Assembly: GCA_965277535.1 (NCBI GenBank)
Contig: OZ255825.1
Span: 1,612,001-1,676,000, forward strand
Reading direction: 5' to 3'
DNA: 64,000 bases
From: Ilyomonas sp965277535
Lineage (GTDB): Bacteria; Bacteroidota; Bacteroidia; Chitinophagales; Chitinophagaceae
Positions within the stretch are counted from its first letter, which is position 1, and the number at the start of each line of letters is the position of its first letter. Positions 16,646-26,448 of the stretch are shown here, in pieces. The notes under the pieces were generated by a model. It made no database searches. It saw only the letters and a list, made by a program, of their open reading frames with translations, and had not been told where the DNA came from. Position numbers and translations under genes: made by a program.

Positions 16646-18712
16646 ATGAAAAAAAAGTTTGTTTCGCGCGATGTTAGCTGGCTCGCCTTTAATGCAAGAG
16701 TGTTGCAGGAAGCGGCTGATAAAACCGTGTTTTTAAAAGACAGGATTCGTTTCCTCGGTATTTTTTCCAACAACCTTGATGAGTTCTTTCGCGTGCGGGT
16801 TGCTACCTTAAAACGTATGATTGAGTTTGGCAACAAAAAGACCAACATGCACATGGAAAGCGATCCTCATGCTGTGCTGGATGAAATACAACTTACGGTA
16901 TTGAAACAACAAAGTGAGTTCGACAGAATATGGAAAGGCATTAATATTGAAATGCAGGAACAAAATATTTTTTTGGTTGATGAAGAACATTTGGAAGACG
17001 ACCAAAAGGAATGGGTGAAAAAGTACTTTGTAGAAAAAGTTCGTTCCAATATCATTCCGTTGTTAATTGAAGATGTACCGCAACTTCCTTACCTGCGTGA
17101 AAAGAGTATTTACCTGGGTGTAGTAATGAGCAACACAGCTTCTGCCTACACACAAAAATATGCTTTGATAGAAGTGCCTTCGCGCGTGCTGGGTCGTTTT
17201 GTTTTGCTGCCATCCAAAGGCGGAAAAAAATACATCATTCTTCTGGAAGATGTGATTCGCTTTAGTTTGCCTTACATCTTTTCTTACTTTAATTATGAGC
17301 GTTACGATGCGCACATTTTTAAAATCACCAAAGATGCTGAGATTGATTTAGACACCGATTTATCATCTTCTTTTGTGCAAAAAATTGAGAAAGGAATTCG
17401 CAACCGGCGCAAAGGAAAACCCACCCGTTTTGTGTATGATAAAGAAATGGACAGCGGCTTGCTGGAATATCTCATTCAACGATTGCATCTTACCAAGCGC
17501 GATAATCTTATACCCGGCGGGCGCATTCACAACTTCCGGCATTTCATGGATTTCCCTGATGTATTTCCCGCGCGCAGCAGTGCCCGCATTCAGCCGTTTA
17601 CACATCCGGCTTTGCAGCAAAGCGGGCGTGTAACCGATGTCATTCAGCAACAGGATGTGATGCTGTATTTTCCCTATCATTCTTTCAATGCCATTGTTGA
17701 TTTGCTTCGCGAAGCAGCGATAGAACCGGATGTGATTTCAATTAAAATAACAGCTTACCGGCTTGCCGAAAATTCAACCATTGTAAACGCGCTCATCAAT
17801 GCGGCACGCAACGGAAAACAAGTAACCGTTGTGTTGGAATTGCGCGCACGTTTTAGCGAAGAAGCGAACCTGGAATGGAAAATACGGCTGGAAGATGAAG
17901 GCGTGAAAGTATTGGTGGGATTGGAAAACATGAAGGTTCATGCAAAAATCTGTGTAATAAAAAAACGTGATGGCAAAGGCAGCAAAGAATATGGCTTTGT
18001 AAGCACCGGCAACCTAAACGAAAAAACATCATTGGTGTATGTTGATTTTTGTTTGCTCACTGCTAACAAAGCCATCATGGCCGACATTAACCGCGTATTT
18101 CGCTTTCTTGAAAATCCCAAAACACTGGCTCCTCTTACTGCCTGCAAAACCCTGCTCACCGCGCCGGTAACCATTCGCAAGCAAATGATGAGCATGATGG
18201 AACGTGAAATAAAACTGGCAAAAACAAAAAAAAGGAGCTTCATCACTTTAAAATTAAATTCATTGAGCGATGAAAAATTAATTACCAAATTGTACGATGC
18301 AGTAGCAGCGGGCGTTCCGGTAAATTGTATTGTGCGTGGTATTTTTTCAGCTACTTTCAATCCGGTGAAATCCAAATATCACATCACGGCAATCAGCATT
18401 GTTGACCAATATCTGGAACATGCCAGGTTGTATTGGTTTGGCAACGGTGGCAAAGAAAAAATGTACATTTCTTCTGCCGACTGGATGGTACGAAATTTAG
18501 ATCACCGCGTGGAAGTTGCGGTACCCATTCTTGATAAACACATAAGGCATGAAATAAAGGACATCATCAACATACAATTGAGCGATAACGTAAAAGCCCG
18601 CAACTTAAATGATGGCTTGCGCAACGAATATGTAGAAGGCAACCCGAACAAAAAAGTGCGTTCGCAAATTGCCATTTATCAGTATCTGCTGCAAAAAACA
18701 AAAGAACAATAA
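16646..18712 (+). CDS. ppk: Polyphosphate kinase 1
   Basis: PPK1 reversibly polymerises the terminal phosphate of ATP into polyphosphate. The 688-residue protein shows the N-terminal domain (SRDVSWLAFNARVLQEA, IFSNNLDEFFRVRVA), the head domain, and two phospholipase-D-like catalytic halves. The autophosphorylated histidine is in NMKVHAKICV (H432), and the second catalytic histidine is in NLDHRVEVAVP (H620). Length is normal. It is monocistronic with a hairpin terminator at 18761-18794. Upstream, TACTTTTT at 16601 is a weak candidate -7 box. Confidence 0.95.
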   Translation: MKKKFVSRDVSWLAFNARVLQEAADKTVFLKDRIRFLGIFSNNLDEFFRVRVATLKRMIEFGNKKTNMHMESDPHAVLDEIQLTVLKQQSEFDRIWKGINIEMQEQNIFLVDEEHLEDDQKEWVKKYFVEKVRSNIIPLLIEDVPQLPYLREKSIYLGVVMSNTASAYTQKYALIEVPSRVLGRFVLLPSKGGKKYIILLEDVIRFSLPYIFSYFNYERYDAHIFKITKDAEIDLDTDLSSSFVQKIEKGIRNRRKGKPTRFVYDKEMDSGLLEYLIQRLHLTKRDNLIPGGRIHNFRHFMDFPDVFPARSSARIQPFTHPALQQSGRVTDVIQQQDVMLYFPYHSFNAIVDLLREAAIEPDVISIKITAYRLAENSTIVNALINAARNGKQVTVVLELRARFSEEANLEWKIRLEDEGVKVLVGLENMKVHAKICVIKKRDGKGSKEYGFVSTGNLNEKTSLVYVDFCLLTANKAIMADINRVFRFLENPKTLAPLTACKTLLTAPVTIRKQMMSMMEREIKLAKTKKRSFITLKLNSLSDEKLITKLYDAVAAGVPVNCIVRGIFSATFNPVKSKYHITAISIVDQYLEHARLYWFGNGGKEKMYISSADWMVRNLDHRVEVAVPILDKHIRHEIKDIINIQLSDNVKARNLNDGLRNEYVEGNPNKKVRSQIAIYQYLLQKTKEQ

Positions 18713-18760
18713 TAGGATAGTTAATGACTTTGTTTTTACTATAACTTCTAACCTCTTTTT

Positions 18761-18794
18761 AAGCTTGCTTCTCTTCAGTGAAGTAAGCTTTTTT
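18761..18794 (+). terminator. Rho-independent terminator after ppk
   Basis: Arms 18761-18771 and 18780-18790 (AAGCTTGCTTC with its complement, one mismatch) are followed by TTTTTT. Confidence 0.75.
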
Positions 18795-18942
18795 GTTGCC
18801 CTTATTCCTGCAAACCAAACCACCATCATTTGTATTTTTTAACGAAGGAAAAGGCAACCTGTTGCTTCTTTTCTTATCTCATTGCTAACGGGCGATGGCT
18901 GATAAACATTGCTTCATTACTCACAAATTAAAATCTCACACT

Positions 18943-19410
18943 ATGAAACCATTATTACCCTCTTTTGTTTTTGCCGTTATTTTATTTTCATTTTCTTCCT
19001 GCATAAAAACATACGAAGCTCCACCAGTTCCAACGCCTGTTGATCCCCTGGTTGGCTCCTGGTATTTGTATGATGCTTCTGAATTATCGGGCAACAGTTG
19101 GTATTCATTTAACGCAGGTATGAACGGTGTATTTTCTTTCTATCAAAATGGCACGGCGCAATACGATAATGGCAACGTGTTGATGCAGGGAAACTGGACA
19201 ACTACCGAAGCTTCGGATGGTTATTACGATGCGTACGGAAATTATTACACCAATCCGCACGAAACGTTTCAAACTTCGTTTGCAGCCAACACCAACAGCT
19301 CGCTGTACTTGTATTTTGATGATATTTCGTTTTCGGACAACGACCAGTTTACAGGAACTTATTACACTGGAAAAACAATAGAACGATACACGTTCAGAAG
19401 AAATAACTGA
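18943..19410 (+). CDS. Small lipoprotein, lipocalin-like
   Basis: The chosen ATG at 18943 gives a 155-residue protein with a lipoprotein signal (MKPLLPSFVFAVILFSFSSC). An upstream in-frame ATG at 18895 would put 16 polar residues before it and is rejected. The mature part begins with a Pro-rich linker and then DPLVGSWYLYDASEL, the G-x-W start shared by lipocalin-like domains, and ends RYTFRRNN. It is predicted to be membrane-anchored outside the cytoplasm. Function is unknown. Confidence 0.7.
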   Translation: MKPLLPSFVFAVILFSFSSCIKTYEAPPVPTPVDPLVGSWYLYDASELSGNSWYSFNAGMNGVFSFYQNGTAQYDNGNVLMQGNWTTTEASDGYYDAYGNYYTNPHETFQTSFAANTNSSLYLYFDDISFSDNDQFTGTYYTGKTIERYTFRRNN

Positions 19411-19440
19411 CAGGTTAAGTTTGAATATCGCATCTATCAG

Positions 19441-19506
19441 ATGAAAATACCATACATGTCTGAAGATGTTTTGAAAAATATTCCTTTAGGAACAGTAGGT
19501 GGGTAG
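19441..19506 (+). other. 21-codon mini-frame inside a repeat element
   Basis: An ATG-initiated frame encodes MKIPYMSEDVLKNIPLGTVGG and then TAG. Its 3' half is the left arm of the nested hairpin at 19481-19637. I regard it as repeat-derived, but it is recorded because the frame is intact across the repeat. Confidence 0.25.
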
Positions 19507-19637
19507 AACATAAAGCAAAGTCATGGATCGCCTCGTTTCATAGGAACGGTACAAGAGAACCAAATCATGTATCGTTCCTATGGAACGGGTTTGTTTGTGC
19601 ATTCTATTTCTACTACCCACCTGTTGTTCCTAACGGA
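19481..19637. repeat. Nested double hairpin element upstream of the M16 protease gene
   Basis: Outer arms 19481-19506 and 19613-19637 (TTCCTTTAGGAACA...AGGTGGGTAG type) pair with about three mismatches. Inner arms 19534-19552 and 19569-19587 (CGTTTCATAGGAACGGTAC type) pair with two. The element fills the middle of the 369-nt gap 19411-19779. Nothing else is seen in the gap apart from the -7 box at 19750. Confidence 0.75.
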
Positions 19638-19749
19638 ACATTTTCGGAACTCTTATAATAAACACACCGAACGATATAAATATATAACACACCCCTCATC
19701 TTCACATTACTTTTATCTTTCATCATTACAAAACAACTTTTGTTTCCAA

Positions 19750-19757
19750 TACATTTG
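19750..19757 (+). promoter_or_regulatory. -7 promoter box for the M16 protease gene
   Basis: TACATTTG is an exact TAnnTTTG match 22 nt before the ATG at 19780. Confidence 0.55.
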
Positions 19758-19779
19758 CGCCTAAACATTTTTTACTACG

Positions 19780-22590
19780 ATGCTCACAAAGCTTTATACC
19801 CTTGTATTTGCGCTGTTTCTCTTTTTGTTTTGCACAAAAACAAACGCACAAAATTTAGATGAAAAATTACCGCTTGATACCAGCATTAAAATGGGCAAGT
19901 TAACCAACGGATTAACTTATATCATTCGCCACAATAAAACGCCCGAAAACAAAGTAGAACTGCGTTTGGTAGAAAATGCAGGTTCTATTTTAGAAGAGGA
20001 TAACCAGCAAGGCTTAGCGCACTTAACCGAACACATGGCATTCAACGGAACCACACATTTTGAAAAAAATGAGTTGGTAGATTTTCTGCAAAAAATGGGC
20101 GTTCAGTTTGGCGCTGATTTAAACGCATATACGGGCTTTGATGAAACCGTTTATATTTTGCCCATTCCCCTAAGCGATACAGGCAATCTTCGCAAAGGGT
20201 TAAGTGTATTGAAAGATTGGGCTTCCGGACTAACGTTTGATCCTGCACAAATTAGCAGTGAGCGGCCTGTGGTGTTAGAAGAAGCGCGGTTAGGCAAAGG
20301 AGCTGAAGACCGCATGTTTCGCAAGTTGTATCCGGTGCAATACGAAGGTTCGCGCTATGCGCAACGGTTGCCCATCGGCATTGACAGCATTGTTCGTAGC
20401 ACACCAGATTCCAACCTGATTCGTTTTTACAAAACCTGGTATCGCCCCGATTTACAGGCAGTGATTATTGTGGGTGATATTGATGTAAACAAAACCGAAC
20501 AACTGGTAAAAGAATACTTTGGAGGATTGAAAAATCCGGCCGCCGAAAAAGAACGTTTTTATGCTTCTGTTCCAGCCAGGCAAGCAAGCCGCGCATTGGT
20601 AGTTACCGATAAAGAAGCCACCAATTACATTGTGCAGGTGCAGTATCCCATCAGAAAAGAAAAACAGGAAATTACACTGCGCGATTATCGCGATGACTTA
20701 ATCAAAAACCTTTTCACTTCGCTCCTCAACCAGCGGCTTTCCGACCTGTCGCACGGTAGCCAGCCTCCTTACCTTTATGCTGCTGCGGGCTATGGAAGCG
20801 AAGCACGCAATTATGAAAGCTTCAATGCTTTTACAGTAGCAGGCGGAAAAGGGCCTGATACAGCATTGATAGCTATGATGACCGAAGTGGAACGCGCAAA
20901 AGAATATGGCTTTACTGAAACGGAACTGGAACGCGCCAGGAAAGACCAGACGGCTGCCATAGAGCAATTGTATAACAACCGTGCTAAAACTGAATCAGGA
21001 CAACTGGCAGCCGAGTACATTCGTTTGTTTTTAACGGCGGAACCTTCGCCTGGCATCGCGGCTGAATACAATTATTACAAACAATTGATGCCCGGTATTA
21101 CACTAAAAGAAGTGAATTCCCTGGCTGACTCATTAAAAAGCAATGAAAACATTTTTGTGAGTTTGCAAGGCCCTGCCAATGGCAATTTTAAACTGCCTGA
21201 TAGTACGCAGTTGCTGGCGTTGGCTAAAACCGTTTTGAACAGTACAGTAAAACCGTACGAAGAAAAAACGGTGGCTACACAACTGATGAAAACAACGCCT
21301 GTTGCAGGCAAGGTAGCAAGCGAGAAAAAAAATGCAGAATTGGGCGTTACTGAGATTACCTATGCCAACGGAGCCAAAGTAATTTTAAAACCCACTACAT
21401 TTAAAGACGATGAAATTGTACTAACATCATTCCGCAAAGGCGGCCAATCGTTGTATGATGCGGCAGATAAACAGAATGTAACGTTCGCCTCAAATATAAT
21501 TCAGCAAATGGGCATCGGCAATTTTTCGCCAACTGATTTATCTAAAGTTTTATCTGGCAAAACGGCTTCTGCTTCGCCTTACATCGGCAGGTTAAGTTCC
21601 GGAATCACCGGCGGCGGCAGTGTAAAAGATGTTGAAACCATGCTGCAATTGGTTTATTTGTATGCTACCTCTCCACGGAAAGATGATGGATTGTACAAGG
21701 CATGGATTGAAAAGGTAAAATCGGCTACGCAATTCGCTTTGCAAGACCCGGAAACGGCGTTTAAAGATACGTTTAATAAAGTGCGTTATGCAGGCAATCC
21801 GCTGGCTCCTATTTCTATACCTTCACCTTCTGATTTTGATAAAACAAATCTTGACAGAATTCTTTCTATTTATAAAGAACAATTGGGCAACGCACAGGAT
21901 TTTACGTTCATTTTTGTAGGTAATATTGATACGGTAAAAATGAAGCCACTACTCGCAACATACATTGGTGGCTTGCCATCAACCAAACAACCGGCAACTT
22001 TTAAAGACAACGGTTTGCGCCCTACAAAAGGCGATGAAAAGTTTACATTTAAAAAAGGAACCGAACCGAAAAGCCTGATTGTAAATGTGTATTCGGGTGA
22101 AGTACCGTACAGCGAAGATTTGGATTTGAAAGTGTCTGCACTCAGCGAGATTTTAAACATTAAAATTACCGAAGATATCCGCGAAAAAATGAGTGCTATT
22201 TATAGCGTAAACATTTACGGTGGTTTGCAAAAGTATCCATATAGTGGTTATGCTTTGGTTATGCAATTGCCAACGGGTCCCGAGCATGTGGATACCGTTT
22301 TGAAAGCGGCACAAATGGAAATCGATAGCATTAAACAATTTGGTCCGGCGCAGGTGAATTTAGACAAAGTGAAAAAAACCTGGCTGGAGCAACACAAAGT
22401 AAGCGTAAAAGAAAACAGTTACTGGAGTAGCAAACTGCAAGGCATTTATTTTAATAACGATGCTCCGCAGCGCATTTTCGATTATGAAAAATTAGTGAAT
22501 GCCATTACGGTTGCCGACATAAAAGCAACAGCCAATCAATTGTTTGATAACAAGAATGTGTTGCAGGCGGTGCTCCTGCCGGAGAAGTAA
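19780..22590 (+). CDS. Periplasmic M16-family zinc metallopeptidase
   Basis: The 936-residue protein has a signal peptide ending near TNAQ (residue 24) and two tandem M16 units. The first carries the inverted zinc motif HLTEH (H81, E84, H85) with the third ligand E168 in VVLEEARL. The second half (from about residue 500) keeps the fold but lacks the HxxEH motif, as in the pitrilysin/PqqL-like group, where the C-terminal half forms the chamber. It probably degrades peptides or small unfolded proteins in the periplasm. It is monocistronic, followed by a strong terminator. Confidence 0.9.
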   Translation: MLTKLYTLVFALFLFLFCTKTNAQNLDEKLPLDTSIKMGKLTNGLTYIIRHNKTPENKVELRLVENAGSILEEDNQQGLAHLTEHMAFNGTTHFEKNELVDFLQKMGVQFGADLNAYTGFDETVYILPIPLSDTGNLRKGLSVLKDWASGLTFDPAQISSERPVVLEEARLGKGAEDRMFRKLYPVQYEGSRYAQRLPIGIDSIVRSTPDSNLIRFYKTWYRPDLQAVIIVGDIDVNKTEQLVKEYFGGLKNPAAEKERFYASVPARQASRALVVTDKEATNYIVQVQYPIRKEKQEITLRDYRDDLIKNLFTSLLNQRLSDLSHGSQPPYLYAAAGYGSEARNYESFNAFTVAGGKGPDTALIAMMTEVERAKEYGFTETELERARKDQTAAIEQLYNNRAKTESGQLAAEYIRLFLTAEPSPGIAAEYNYYKQLMPGITLKEVNSLADSLKSNENIFVSLQGPANGNFKLPDSTQLLALAKTVLNSTVKPYEEKTVATQLMKTTPVAGKVASEKKNAELGVTEITYANGAKVILKPTTFKDDEIVLTSFRKGGQSLYDAADKQNVTFASNIIQQMGIGNFSPTDLSKVLSGKTASASPYIGRLSSGITGGGSVKDVETMLQLVYLYATSPRKDDGLYKAWIEKVKSATQFALQDPETAFKDTFNKVRYAGNPLAPISIPSPSDFDKTNLDRILSIYKEQLGNAQDFTFIFVGNIDTVKMKPLLATYIGGLPSTKQPATFKDNGLRPTKGDEKFTFKKGTEPKSLIVNVYSGEVPYSEDLDLKVSALSEILNIKITEDIREKMSAIYSVNIYGGLQKYPYSGYALVMQLPTGPEHVDTVLKAAQMEIDSIKQFGPAQVNLDKVKKTWLEQHKVSVKENSYWSSKLQGIYFNNDAPQRIFDYEKLVNAITVADIKATANQLFDNKNVLQAVLLPEK

Positions 22591-22613
22591 AAAATGCACT
22601 TATAAATTTGTGT

Positions 22614-22661
22614 AAAAACAAAAGCCGTCCCCACAGTACTGTAGGGACGGCTTTTGTTTTT
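22614..22661 (+). terminator. Bidirectional terminator after the M16 gene
   Basis: A perfect 18-bp inverted repeat (22614-22631 and 22644-22661) with core GCCGTCCC and T-tracts on both strands. A partial copy of its right arm, GACGGCTTTTGTTTTTGGCT, recurs at about 22740. Its loop region (CCCACAGTACTGTAGGG) resembles the sequence at 57592-57615. Confidence 0.88.
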
Positions 22662-22897
22662 GGCTTCTTTTGAAGAAGCGACCAATTACTTAAAACCTGT
22701 GAGGTAAAAGCCAATCCATATTCAAGCTAACCAGTAAAAGACGGCTTTTGTTTTTGGCTATTTTTTTAAAACACTTTGCTTTAAATGTTTCTTTGTTTGT
22801 ATTAGGTTATGATGTATTGTTATTTGCTAAAAAAGCCTTTATTGGTGTGGCTTCCATCAATACTACATTACAACTTACAAATCCGAAAAAGATGATA

Positions 22898-25081
22898 TTA
22901 CGCCGGAACTTTGCGGGGCTTTTCGCGTTCCCAAAACCGGTGTTGTGCAATGGCTTCTATAAACTGATCGGCTAACCTGCCGGCGCTGGTTCCAATAATT
23001 ACGCCTTCACGCATTACAGTTGCATCGCTGTTATCTTCCGGCAATTTGCGGGCAAAGTAAGTAGCTTCCAGTGCAGGCAACGCATCAGCATCAGCGGCAA
23101 TGGCTTTGCAGTGTTTGAAAGCTTCATTTAAAAAATGAATTGCATCAGGTTCCGCTGCAACAGTAGCCACGCTGTTAGTTCCGCCGGGAACATATACTGC
23201 ATCATACAGCACAGAGGCCGCGGTTAAATAACTTTCAAACACTGGTATTTCAACCCCGTTTTTCGATATCACAACGCCCAAACGCGGCGCAATAATTCTT
23301 ACAATTGCACCTTTGCTTTCCAGCGCTGTTTTTATCGTCATCAATGTAGTCTCATCCACGCCATCGGCTGTAAGCACAGCTATCTTGCGCGTTGTAATAG
23401 AATCCTTTACTGTGTTCTTCATGCTCAATGCGTCGCTTTTGAGGAGCGAACCTTCATGCTGAAAAGGTTGATAGTTTGGATTGTTCACTTCATCGGCAGG
23501 CACACCCTGATTAAGAGGTTCATTACTATCTTTTGGTATGTGCAAACCCAAGCCGTATGCCACTGCTGCAGCCAGGCCTTCGTCAATCTGATACAATTGC
23601 CGCAACATTCGTTTTCTTACTTCTACACTGTCCACTTTTCCCAATTCAAACGTCAACGCATCAACAATATGATTCTTTTCAGGATCGCTCTGGCTATTAA
23701 AAAATAGCCGCGCCTGGCTGTAATGGTCAAAGAAACTACGGCTGCGCTCGCGGACTTTGTGGGCATCAATTTTTTCAGGAAAAGATACAAAACCTCCCTG
23801 GCTCATCATTGCCTGGTAAGGACAACCGCCACCCAACGAGTTGGGGTTGTAACTTACGCGACCTTTGTTGATAAGATGCTGATGCAAACCATCGCGCTGA
23901 TTGTTATGAACGGCCACTACCGAGCGGTTAATGGGAATTTGATGAAAATTAGGGCCACCTAAGCGAAGCAATTGGGTATCGGTATAAGAAAACAATCTGC
24001 CTTGCAAAAGAGGGTCATTCGTAAAATCAATACCCGGTACCACATGCCCGATATGAAACGCTACCTGTTCTGTTTCAGAAAAATAATTATCTACATTTCG
24101 GTTCAAAGTCATCTTGCCTATGCGCTGCACCGGAACCAATTCTTCAGGAATGAGTTTGGTGGCGTCCAGCAAATCAAAATCGTATTTGAACTCATCTTCT
24201 TCAGGCACCAGTTGCACACCCAATTCCCATTCGGGATAGTTACCAGTTTCGATGGCTTCCCACAAATCGCGGCGATGAAAATCGGGGTCTTTGCCCGATA
24301 TGTTCTGCGCTTCATCCCAAGCCACAGAATGCACGCCCAGCAAGGGCTTCCAGTGAAACTTTACAAAAGTTGATTTTCCTTTTTCGTTCACAAAACGAAA
24401 CGTATGCACACCAAAACCTTCCATCATGCGGTAGCTGCGCGGAATGGAACGATCGCTCATTTGCCACATCACCATGTGCATGCTTTCGGGCATAAGCGAA
24501 ATGAAATCCCAAAAAGTATCGTGTGCCGATTGTGCCTGCGGAATTTCGTTGTGAGGCTCAGGCTTTACGGCATGAATTAAATCTGGAAACTTGGTAGCAT
24601 CCTGAATAAAAAAAACAGGTATGTTATTGCCTACCAAATCGAAATTTCCTTCATCAGTATAAAACTTAACGGCAAAGCCACGCACATCGCGTGCTAAATC
24701 TGTAGAACCGCGCGAGCCTGCCACCGTTGAAAACCGCACGAATAGCGGTGTTTCGCGCGCTGTATCGTTTAAAAATTTGGCTTTTGTAAATTCAGAAACC
24801 AAGCCGTAAGATTTAAAAACGCCATGTGCTCCGGTACCCCGTGCATGAACCACGCGTTCGGGTATGCGCTCATGGTCGAAGTGCGTCATTTTTTCACGAA
24901 AAATAAAATCTTCCAACAATGAAGGTCCGCGCGAACCGGCTTTAAGTTGATTCTGATCATCATTCACAAGAAGCCCCTGGTTGGTGTTCATCATTTTGCC
25001 GGTGGCATCTTCTTTATTATGAGCTAAATCCTCCTGCTTCTTGTTTGAGAGAGGCGTAGTTGCTTTTTGTTCTTTTTTCAT
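22898..25081 (-). CDS. katE: Large-subunit catalase (HPII type) with C-terminal DJ-1/GATase-like domain
   Basis: The 727-residue haem catalase belongs to the large clade 2 group. The distal histidine is H79 in RVVHARGTGAHGVF, the distal asparagine is in GNNIPVFFIQD, and the proximal tyrosine is in RLFSYTDTQLLRLGGPNF. After the catalase core and a linker, residues about 585-710 form the flavodoxin/DJ-1-like domain (TRKIAVLTADGVDETTLM, VYVPGGTNSV) typical of HPII. It converts hydrogen peroxide to water and oxygen. A DUF892 ferritin-like gene lies 97 nt upstream on the same strand, suggesting a stress-induced pair. Confidence 0.95.
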   Translation of the reverse strand: MKKEQKATTPLSNKKQEDLAHNKEDATGKMMNTNQGLLVNDDQNQLKAGSRGPSLLEDFIFREKMTHFDHERIPERVVHARGTGAHGVFKSYGLVSEFTKAKFLNDTARETPLFVRFSTVAGSRGSTDLARDVRGFAVKFYTDEGNFDLVGNNIPVFFIQDATKFPDLIHAVKPEPHNEIPQAQSAHDTFWDFISLMPESMHMVMWQMSDRSIPRSYRMMEGFGVHTFRFVNEKGKSTFVKFHWKPLLGVHSVAWDEAQNISGKDPDFHRRDLWEAIETGNYPEWELGVQLVPEEDEFKYDFDLLDATKLIPEELVPVQRIGKMTLNRNVDNYFSETEQVAFHIGHVVPGIDFTNDPLLQGRLFSYTDTQLLRLGGPNFHQIPINRSVVAVHNNQRDGLHQHLINKGRVSYNPNSLGGGCPYQAMMSQGGFVSFPEKIDAHKVRERSRSFFDHYSQARLFFNSQSDPEKNHIVDALTFELGKVDSVEVRKRMLRQLYQIDEGLAAAVAYGLGLHIPKDSNEPLNQGVPADEVNNPNYQPFQHEGSLLKSDALSMKNTVKDSITTRKIAVLTADGVDETTLMTIKTALESKGAIVRIIAPRLGVVISKNGVEIPVFESYLTAASVLYDAVYVPGGTNSVATVAAEPDAIHFLNEAFKHCKAIAADADALPALEATYFARKLPEDNSDATVMREGVIIGTSAGRLADQFIEAIAQHRFWEREKPRKVPA

Positions 25082-25178
25082 TGATTGTGTTTATAACAAA
25101 TGATATGTAGGCAAGCAATGTTTGCTTTGTGACACTTTTGTTTTTATTGATTTTTTGTTAGATAAATAACTGTAACCC

Positions 25179-25769
25179 TTAGCTGGCAAGCGTTCCGGCT
25201 AATTGGGTAAGTTGTTGAGAAGTTTGTTGTTCTTCAGCAAGCGATTCCTGAAGCAATGATGCAATATCGTTGTATCCTAACTGGGTAGCCAATTGAATAA
25301 TGCCACTGTAAGCCGCCATTTCAAAATGCTCTACCTGTTGCGAAGCCATAATTACACCTGCATCTCGCGCGGCAGTTCCGGTATCAGTTGTTTCTACAAT
25401 GCCTTCGCCTTCTTTGGTAATGCCTTCCATGCCATCGCATTTTTTTGCCAGTGCTTTTACGCCCAGCATTGTGAATACCTGCTCCAAACGCTGCACCTGG
25501 TTTTTGGTTTGTTGTAAATGTTTGGCAATGCCTTCCTGCAGTTTTGTGGAAGCGGCCGCATTTTCCATTTTGGGCAATGTTTTTACCAAATGATTTTCAG
25601 CCCAGTATATGCTTTTAATAGAATTGAGAAACAAAGCCTGCAAGCCATCAGAAGCGTTTTCCATTGTTTGTTTTGTTACTGTGCCTGCGGATACTTCTCC
25701 GGTAGCTCCGCTTGCCGCAACAGCTTTTTTAGCAATGCTTTTCACTGCACCTTCGGTTGTTTTTGACAT
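25179..25769 (-). CDS. DUF892 (YciE/YciF-type) ferritin-like protein
   Basis: The 196-residue protein has an Ala/Thr-rich N-terminal 35 residues and then a four-helix bundle of the DUF892 family: LFLNSIKSIYWAENHLVKTLPKM, then QVQRLEQVF, and the third and fourth helices with VEHFEMAAYSGIIQLATQLG and LLQESLAEEQQT. The conserved Glu/His positions resemble a ferritin-type di-iron site. Members are usually stress-induced and found next to catalase genes, as here. The exact role is not established. Confidence 0.85.
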   Translation of the reverse strand: MSKTTEGAVKSIAKKAVAASGATGEVSAGTVTKQTMENASDGLQALFLNSIKSIYWAENHLVKTLPKMENAAASTKLQEGIAKHLQQTKNQVQRLEQVFTMLGVKALAKKCDGMEGITKEGEGIVETTDTGTAARDAGVIMASQQVEHFEMAAYSGIIQLATQLGYNDIASLLQESLAEEQQTSQQLTQLAGTLAS

Positions 25770-26448
25770 AGATCTTTTGTATTTAATTTAGAAATCATTG
25801 TTGTAAAATTCATGCCGCGATTCATTTTTTTGTCTCCTGTAAGAACTTTGTATTTTGTTATGGGAAGAGTTTGTTTTTGCAATGATTTTTTAAGTAAAAA
25901 AATGATGATGAGTAAATGAGTAAAGCCCAGCCGAAGTAAAGAATGTACAGAACAGTTTTGCTGTGTACTTCTTTTGGTTTTGCTCTAAAATCATACATCG
26001 CAGGTTATTTGCCTTACTCTTCTTTGCCTCCGGAGCAATCTTATGAATCAAGCCAGTGAGGAAAACATGAAAACTGCAGAAGTACAAGCCATCTTTTACA
26101 ATTACAATCGTTGTATTTGTAAAAGCAAAATTATGATGTTGCGGGAGGCAACATCGTTCAATAGATATGTGGTTTATGCATTGCTTCTTACTGTTGCTGA
26201 TAAAACAATGAGAAACATAAAAACAAATGGCTGTTTTTTCATGCGGGTGATTTTTGGTGCAGCGAAGAATTTTTGGAAATAATAAAAGAAAAAGAATGGG
26301 TAAAAGCAAAGAAGTTGAAAATTGATTGAGAATGCAAAAGGTGGTTAATGAAAATAAAGGTTCCGAACCCTTGAAGGGTTCGGAACCTTAAAAAAGCCAT
26401 CCGGTTAAAGATAGCTTTTGGTTTTATATGAATAATAATCCGTTTCTT
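25770..26448. other. 679-nt intergenic region without a convincing gene
   Basis: Two overlapping opposite frames exist (25890-26309 minus, 26043-26282 plus), but neither has a recognisable domain, signal or initiation context. The region holds a GCAAAAACAAA word at 25870 and a strong hairpin at 26357-26389. A short coding remnant cannot be excluded. Confidence 0.45.
26357..26389 (+). terminator. Strong hairpin, possible terminator
   Basis: A perfect 14-bp stem (AAGGTTCCGAACCC at 26357-26370 and its complement at 26376-26389) with a 5-nt loop is followed by an A-run on the plus strand, which is a T-run on the minus strand. It would fit termination of the minus-strand gene at 26449. Confidence 0.6.

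Noticed and set aside
26043..26282. 79-residue plus-strand frame
   Set aside because: It opposes the frame above, has no recognisable family and no promoter; kept only as a comment in the gap entry.
25890..26309. 139-residue minus-strand frame in the gap after the DUF892 gene
   Set aside because: No domain, signal or initiation context; Phe/Cys/His-heavy composition as in non-coding A+T-rich DNA; it overlaps another equally weak frame.
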